Assembly (NCBI RefSeq): GCF_000963925.1
Contig: NZ_BAMV01000018.1
Location: forward strand, 186,001-250,000
Direction of reading: 5' to 3'
Source of the DNA: Acetobacter cibinongensis
GTDB taxonomy: Bacteria > Pseudomonadota > Alphaproteobacteria > Acetobacterales > Acetobacteraceae
Length of the DNA stretch: 64,000 nt
The notes under the pieces are model-generated. The model had not been told where the DNA came from. It saw only the letters and a program-made list of their open reading frames with translations, and did no database searches. The translations under genes were made by a program, and so were the position numbers. Numbering within the stretch: the first letter of the stretch is position 1; every line of letters begins with the position of its first letter. Shown here piece after piece: positions 57,700 through 64,000 of the stretch.

Positions 57700-60360
57700 T
57701 CAGATCTTCTGGTCTGATACCGGATGTTCCTGATCAACCCCGTCAGCCTCGGACTCTTCCTCTTTATGAGGAATCAGCCCTTGGGCATTGTTACCCAGCA
57801 AAGTCCGGGCCGCGATACCCGGCTGCTCCGCTGGTTTGTCGGATAACGTCTGACCGGGCACAACCTTGACGGCACGCTCCCCTACTTCCCGCTTTTTACG
57901 CAGGTTCTCGATATTCTCCAGAACAACCGGATATTCCTCCACCAAGCGGCGGAAGCGCGATGCACTGATAACCATGAAGTGCCCGAACTGTACCGCACGA
58001 ATACTGGCCGGGCAGCGCTCGTTCCGGTAAGCGCCCAATGCGCCAATCAGATCTCCGGCCCCGTACCGGATATCGCGCTCTGCCACATGGGACTCAGCCA
58101 GACCCGCACTAATAAAATAGACTGTCCGCACTTTCTGCCCACGCCGTGCAATCAACTCCTGTGGCGCGACAAAACGCAGAGACGTGGTGGTTGCAAGATC
58201 ATGCAACTCCGCCCCCGGCAGCCCCTTAAAGATTGCTGCGTTTTTCAAACGGCTTTCAATCCCGCTCCTCAGGTCAAAGCTGAGCGGCTTATCCAAACGG
58301 GTCCGGCGGCGCTCCAGCTCCTTCAGAAGCTCACGGTTCAACTCATCACTAATGAGGGATTCAGAGAGAAGTGCATCATACTCCTCCCCCTCCAGACGCA
58401 GAACAATCTGGCGGAAAATACGGTTTTCCAGCGCTTCCGAATATCCGTGATAATGCAGACGCAAGGTTTCCAGCGCCTCGTTCAGCATCTTGCGCTGGCG
58501 CTGCAAAACCTCTGCAACAATTTCACCAATACGCGGGCCAAGCGTTGGCTCCAGCCGCTCACGCATGAAGCGGGTCAGGGAGATGGACACAAAATGCGCC
58601 ACCATCAACATTTCAAACCGCTCGGCCATGCACAGCATAAGGGGGCGATCAATGCGCAACCGCTTATGCACCCACTGAGCTATCTTGAACCGCACAGACG
58701 GGCTTAGCCTGCGCCGCAACGCCCGCACATACCCTAGCCGCCCTTCCAGAATAGCCCCGTCAATGGCGGCCTCGCTGCTGCGAAGCAACGTTTCCATCAC
58801 ACGCCGGGATAAACCCTGAATACGGAACAGGTCCAGCAGCACGGAGCGTTCCTGACTGGCGATTGTCAACAGAGCCAGATTAACGCGCTGGGTGTCGCTC
58901 ATTGCCGCGTCAAACTCGTTCGCGGACTGCTCTTCATCCGCCCGCCGGTCAATCTGCTGCAAGACGGGGCGCGTGGCATCGGTCGAGAAACCAAGCTCTT
59001 CACCCATTTTGGCAGCACGATCCCGCACCTTGTCCAGGCCGATACTGAGCACCTGATGGCGCATCGCTTCATCAATCGGGGAAAGTTTATCCAGCTTTAA
59101 GAACAGAACGAGAGAGCGAAGTGTCGTGCCGTTAAGCAGCAGCGTGATCAGCACGAAGCCCGTGGCAATAATACCAATAAAGTGTGCAACAGGCGTGGAA
59201 ACACGCTCGTTTTCCGTTACGGCAAGAGCAAGTGCCAGCGTAATGGCCCCGCGCAAGCCCCCCCACACCATTGTCACCTTGAATGGTGTTGGAACAGGAG
59301 GTGACAGTTTGGTCATGGCCAAAAAGGGCAGCAACCCAAACACAACCGCCCCACGCGCAGCCAGCCCCGCCACGCTGGCAATGAGAATGAGGACACAGTC
59401 CCATTTGGTCATGCCAACAAGAAGATGCGGCACCAGCATGGAGGCCAGAACGAACACCAAAGACCCTGCCCAGAAGACAAGCTGCTGCCAAAGCTGGGTC
59501 AGGAATGTCCATGTCTGTGGCCGGAAGGTTGAAGGACCATAAACGGAAAGCGTAAGGCCTGCGGCTGCCGTTGCCACTACCCCGGACACGCCCAGAAATT
59601 CATCAGAAATAATATACGCCACATAGGGCAGCGCCACGGTGAGCGTGATTTCTGCAGCAGGCGCGTTACCCAGTGCGGTAATCATCATCAGGGTTAATTG
59701 CCCGAACACCACCCCTACGATCAGTGCCCCGACAAAGGAGACAACGAAGGAGACTATGGCCTCCCCCGGATGAATGGCATGGTGCAGCGTGACAGAAGGC
59801 AGCAGAATGGAGAAGATGGAAATAGCGGCTGCATCGTTCAGCAGGGCTTCCCCTTCCACAAGGCGCGTGAGTCGTGTAGCCGCCCCGATATCACGGAAAA
59901 TACCGGCCACAGCAGACGGATCGGTGGTGGCCACGATGGAGCCTAGCAACAGGCACACAACTAGCGGAACATCCGCAAACGGCTTAAGCGCAAACCCGAT
60001 TGTTGCTGTTGAAACCACAACCGCCACAACAGCCAGAAGCAGCACAGTTCCTGTTTCATGCGCCAAACGCCTGACATCAATGGCCAGCGCGCCCTGAAAA
60101 ACAAGGACAGGCAGGAAGATCAGCAGGAAGGCCTCGCTGTTGATCGGGAAATCAAGCAGCATTTCCGCAAGCCCGTTCAGGGCGGAAAAATGGGAGTTCC
60201 GGAGTGCGAAGTCAGCCAGACTACCAATAACAATGCCGACAATAGCCAGCAGAACGGTTTCAGAAAGTTCCAGTCTGCGCGCAATAGGCTGCACTGCACT
60301 GACCACAACAAGCAAAAGACCAATGGCAAGCAGAACCGCAGCCAGACCAGTTACCGCCAT
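57700..60360 (-). CDS. CPA1-family Na+/H+ antiporter with cyclic-nucleotide-binding-like C-terminus
   Basis: Inner-membrane cation/proton antiporter. The first 440 residues carry about 12 membrane spans with the CPA1 motifs IVATTDPSAV (variant of TDPVAV) and GEALLNDAAAI (exchanger ESLLNDG). A long cytoplasmic helical region follows. Residues about 695-805 (IFKGLPGAELHDLATTTSLR, ELIARRGQ, YFISAGLAE, GDLIGALGAY) form a cNMP-binding domain fold, as in SOS1-type plant and bacterial exchangers. Whether it binds cAMP is not shown; the phosphate-cassette Arg is not obvious. The ATG has GGGGAAG just upstream. It is divergent from fumC. Confidence 0.9.
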   Translation of the reverse strand: MAVTGLAAVLLAIGLLLVVVSAVQPIARRLELSETVLLAIVGIVIGSLADFALRNSHFSALNGLAEMLLDFPINSEAFLLIFLPVLVFQGALAIDVRRLAHETGTVLLLAVVAVVVSTATIGFALKPFADVPLVVCLLLGSIVATTDPSAVAGIFRDIGAATRLTRLVEGEALLNDAAAISIFSILLPSVTLHHAIHPGEAIVSFVVSFVGALIVGVVFGQLTLMMITALGNAPAAEITLTVALPYVAYIISDEFLGVSGVVATAAAGLTLSVYGPSTFRPQTWTFLTQLWQQLVFWAGSLVFVLASMLVPHLLVGMTKWDCVLILIASVAGLAARGAVVFGLLPFLAMTKLSPPVPTPFKVTMVWGGLRGAITLALALAVTENERVSTPVAHFIGIIATGFVLITLLLNGTTLRSLVLFLKLDKLSPIDEAMRHQVLSIGLDKVRDRAAKMGEELGFSTDATRPVLQQIDRRADEEQSANEFDAAMSDTQRVNLALLTIASQERSVLLDLFRIQGLSRRVMETLLRSSEAAIDGAILEGRLGYVRALRRRLSPSVRFKIAQWVHKRLRIDRPLMLCMAERFEMLMVAHFVSISLTRFMRERLEPTLGPRIGEIVAEVLQRQRKMLNEALETLRLHYHGYSEALENRIFRQIVLRLEGEEYDALLSESLISDELNRELLKELERRRTRLDKPLSFDLRSGIESRLKNAAIFKGLPGAELHDLATTTSLRFVAPQELIARRGQKVRTVYFISAGLAESHVAERDIRYGAGDLIGALGAYRNERCPASIRAVQFGHFMVISASRFRRLVEEYPVVLENIENLRKKREVGERAVKVVPGQTLSDKPAEQPGIAARTLLGNNAQGLIPHKEEESEADGVDQEHPVSDQKI

Positions 60361-60696
60361 ACTTCCCCAGCCCTTCCGTACTCACATTCTTATTGCTCTT
60401 CTCTCACTACCCCTTAACCGCCTGTTGCGGCACCAAAATGGCGGGCTGGAAGATTTTATTGTCAAACTTGTAGCATTGACCGATCGGTCAGACCACACCG
60501 TATCCTCATAATTTCACAGCTTTATCCTTATTTCGGGCCATTCTGGTCATGATACGGGGTCAACGCATCACAACCCCATAGGTCGCTGAGTTGTGAGAAG
60601 TTTTTTTGCGCGTCATGCTCAACACTACAGGGTGCCGCTCCTCTTCCCCATCACGCTGCTGAGTCACTCTTTCCTGCATTCATGAAGGACCAAGAC
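60361..60696. other. Intergenic region between the antiporter gene and fumC
   Basis: No gene. It contains a 14-base perfect palindrome (60477-60490) overlapping a TTGACC that could be a -35 element with TATCCT 19 bases on. The right side runs to the AAGGA ahead of fumC. Confidence 0.55.
60477..60490. promoter_or_regulatory. TetR-operator-like palindrome upstream of fumC
   Basis: TGACCGATCGGTCA is a perfect 14-base palindrome of the GACCGATCGGTC type bound by many TetR-family repressors. It lies between divergent genes, 207 bases before fumC and 117 before the antiporter gene. No TetR gene is in the window. Confidence 0.5.
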
Positions 60697-62145
<1,449 letters not shown>

Positions 62146-62184
62146 CGTCTTTTCCGCAGGCTCAAACACCAGTAAGGTAGTCTT

Positions 62185-62364
62185 ATGAAACCTGCCTTGT
62201 ACCGCCTTGTCGCCCTGAGCGGCCTGATTATCCTAAGTGCTCTCAGCCTGAGCGCCTGCGCTGACAACCATACGCAGAATAATTTCTATCACCCCCACAA
62301 ACATCACGGTCAACGCACACCCGGTTGGTACAAACCACCGGGCGACATGCAGCCATCACGCTAA
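62185..62364 (+). CDS. Small lipoprotein, 59 residues
   Basis: A short gene with a signal peptide (MKPALYRLVALSGLIILSAL) and lipobox LSAC, followed by a His/Pro/Gln/Asn-rich tail (NNFYHPHKHHGQRTPGWY). AAGGTAG stands six bases before the ATG. No family recognised; the His-rich tail might bind metal, but that is speculative. Confidence 0.7.
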   Translation: MKPALYRLVALSGLIILSALSLSACADNHTQNNFYHPHKHHGQRTPGWYKPPGDMQPSR

Positions 62365-62372
62365 AGTAGGAA

Positions 62373-62534
62373 ATGTCATCCATGGCAGGTCGGCTCGTAC
62401 GGCTCGGTGTCGTTATTGCAACGCTTATTATGGGACTGTTTGTACTGGGCTCGCTGTACAAAAACTTCTCTCACCTTCAGGCGCCTCCTGCGGCGGATGC
62501 CCCGGTCGATCATGCGCCACCCACGCAGCAGTAA
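62373..62534 (+). CDS. Small single-span membrane protein, 53 residues
   Basis: Begins eight bases after the lipoprotein stop with AGTAGGAA as ribosome-binding site. One membrane helix (LGVVIATLIMGLFVLGSLY) is followed by a Pro/Ala-rich tail. No known family. Its end overlaps the start of the solute-binding-protein gene by 23 bases, so the three may form one transcript. Confidence 0.6.
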   Translation: MSSMAGRLVRLGVVIATLIMGLFVLGSLYKNFSHLQAPPAADAPVDHAPPTQQ

Positions 62535-64000
62535 GGGAGAGTGTGGCACACGCGTCTGGCGTTTCTGCACAGCCCTTATTGCCTGCCTCCCACTCGCTTT
62601 CCCCTTAAACGCCAGCAGCGCTGATACACCAGACAGCCTGCTTTCCGCGCATCGCGGCGGCACGCTACAGCTTGTTGCGGCTGCTTCCGGCGGTACACTG
62701 GACCCACAGATCAACTATAGCGGCAAATATATTAACCTGTTTGCTGTGGTGTATGACGGTCTGGCCACCTTCAAAAAGGTGCGCGGGGCGGACGGAAACA
62801 TCGTGGTGCCAGATCTGGCTGAAAACCTCCCGACACCCGAGGATGGTGGCCTAACCTATAAATTCACGTTACGGCCCGACATTCATTTCTCCAACGGACA
62901 GCTTCTGACGACAGCAGATGTTACGGCGTCCATTCGGCGTATCTTTAAAGTAGGTTCGCCTACCGCCGGGTCATTTTATTCTGCCATTGTGGGCGCAGAG
63001 GCCTGTTTGCGTACTCCCGCCACATGCACACTAAAAGGCGGACTGGAAGAAGACCCCATCCGACGAACCGTCACATTTCACTTGACAAAACCTGATACCG
63101 AATTCTTGCAGAAACTGGCATTCACCCATGCCGTTATTTTGCCAGCCAACACGCCTGAGCACGATGTGGGCAATACGCCCATCCCCAGCACTGGCCCCTA
63201 TACCATTACATCTTACGACCCGAATAAAAGCCTGCGGCTTTCTCGCAACCCGGCATTCCGTCAATGGAGTGCGGACGCCCAGCCCGATGGCTACCCGGAT
63301 GCAATAGACTACAGTTTTGGCATCCCGGATGAAGCAGCCGTTACGGCTGTTGAAAATGGCCAGTTCGACTGGATGGCAGACGACATTCCAATGGACAGAT
63401 TGGGTGAACTTGGCAGCCGCTTTACCGCGCAGACCCATGTTATGCCCCACGCGGCCATGTATTTCCTGCCCATGAACGTCAATATCCCGCCGTTTAACGT
63501 GCTTAAGGCCCGTCAGGCGGTGAATTACGCGGTAAACCGCAAGGCTATGGTCATTTTTTACGGCGGCCCCGGTGTTGCACGGCCCTTATGCGGCATGTTG
63601 CCGTCCTCTCTGCCTGCAGCAACAGATTTCTGTTATTATACAAAGGGTGCATCACCTGAGCATCCGGCAGCAGTCTGGCAGGCTCCAGACCTTGAGAAAG
63701 CCAAACAGCTTGTGCGGGAAAGTGGCACGGCTGGGCAGAAAGTCACGCTGGTGGTGGGCAATACCAGCGTTGATATGGCCATGGGCGTATGGGTACGTGA
63801 CATGCTGCAAACCCTTGGTTACCAAACCACGGTTCGTCCTTTAAGCACCTCGCTCGCCTTTAACTATATGCAGAACACCAGTAACCATGTGCAAATTGCC
63901 TTGAAAGACTGGTCGGCTGATTATCCCTCCCCCTCCAATTTTCTGGATGATCTGCTGGGTTGTGAAAACTTCCATCCCAATTCAGACAGTTCCATCAACA
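62512..64000 (+). CDS. ABC transporter solute-binding protein, family 5 (partial, 3' end outside window)
   Basis: Periplasmic binding protein of the peptide/nickel/opine class (OppA/DppA-like). The signal peptide is RFCTALIACLPLAFPLNASS followed by an Ala and an Asp-Thr-Pro mature start. The mature part has the SBP5 opening (GGTLDPQINYSGKYINLFAV, then VYDGLATF), PDLAENLPTPEDGGLTYKFT, FSNGQLLTTADVTASIRRI and STGPYTITSYDPNKSLRLSR. ATG 62512 has a poor ribosome-binding site and lies inside the preceding small gene. The frame is open to the window edge (496 codons). The ligand is unknown; permease genes would be expected beyond the edge. Confidence 0.88.
   Translation, partial: MRHPRSSKGECGTRVWRFCTALIACLPLAFPLNASSADTPDSLLSAHRGGTLQLVAAASGGTLDPQINYSGKYINLFAVVYDGLATFKKVRGADGNIVVPDLAENLPTPEDGGLTYKFTLRPDIHFSNGQLLTTADVTASIRRIFKVGSPTAGSFYSAIVGAEACLRTPATCTLKGGLEEDPIRRTVTFHLTKPDTEFLQKLAFTHAVILPANTPEHDVGNTPIPSTGPYTITSYDPNKSLRLSRNPAFRQWSADAQPDGYPDAIDYSFGIPDEAAVTAVENGQFDWMADDIPMDRLGELGSRFTAQTHVMPHAAMYFLPMNVNIPPFNVLKARQAVNYAVNRKAMVIFYGGPGVARPLCGMLPSSLPAATDFCYYTKGASPEHPAAVWQAPDLEKAKQLVRESGTAGQKVTLVVGNTSVDMAMGVWVRDMLQTLGYQTTVRPLSTSLAFNYMQNTSNHVQIALKDWSADYPSPSNFLDDLLGCENFHPNSDSSIN

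Overview
The window is chromosomal DNA from an acetic acid bacterium, most likely Acetobacter. The best evidence is the acetic-acid-resistance set: aarC (succinyl-CoA:acetate CoA-transferase, 505 residues, with Glu294, Asn347 and Gly388 at the positions numbered in the A. aceti enzyme), a SixA-type phosphatase in the place of aarB, and aarA (a 436-residue type II citrate synthase). An NAD-type isocitrate dehydrogenase and a class II fumarase lie further on. Base composition is moderately GC-rich except for one AT-rich block. I saw no rRNA, tRNA, CRISPR array, transposase, integrase or prophage genes.

Layout. 1-4.7 kb (minus): tamB (cut by the left edge) and tamA, for outer-membrane assembly. 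5-10.2 kb: a PlsC-type acyltransferase, then miaB-phoH-ybeY-corC, packed with overlapping starts and stops. 10.3-16.3 kb: a DsbA-like oxidoreductase, an unusually long SMC protein and a GDPD-like secreted protein. 16.4-21.3 kb: aarC facing away from a phosphoesterase, chorismate mutase, sixA/aarB and aarA. 21.3-26.1 kb: two small unknown proteins, pyrE, murI, a polyprenyl diphosphate synthase and a TrmN6-like methyltransferase. 26.2-30.4 kb (minus): nrdA-nrdB behind two NrdR-box-like sites, and a Gfo/Idh/MocA oxidoreductase. 30.7-33.2 kb: secD-secF.

33.2-39.1 kb is an AT-rich island with three unrelated glycosyltransferases and a secreted two-domain protein. That last gene is out of frame with its only good start codon at a run of nine T, which makes it a candidate for slipped-strand phase variation. 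The first glycosyltransferase looks like a fusion of a GT61 enzyme, a fascin-like beta-trefoil and a ChW-like domain. This island is the best candidate in the window for an undescribed surface-glycan or secretion system.

39.2-46 kb: a lipoprotein, mscL, rpmE, hsp20 with a ROSE-like RNA thermometer, trcR, two divergent YdcH-family small proteins, purE-purK, and an overlapping pair of RadC-family genes of which one has lost its JAMM metal site. 46.1-54.4 kb: a UvrD/PcrA helicase, prmA, an Xaa-Pro aminopeptidase, isocitrate dehydrogenase, a Nudix protein and an MFS transporter. 54.4-60.4 kb: prfC, rpsD, an HdeD-like membrane protein and a Na+/H+ antiporter fused to a cyclic-nucleotide-binding-like domain. 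60.7-64 kb: fumC, a small lipoprotein, a small membrane protein and the start of a family 5 solute-binding protein that runs off the right edge.

Together the core genes cover envelope building, translation, a TCA cycle adapted to acetate, deoxynucleotide supply and stress defence (acid, heat, osmotic, ion). The accessory content is concentrated in the glycosyltransferase island.
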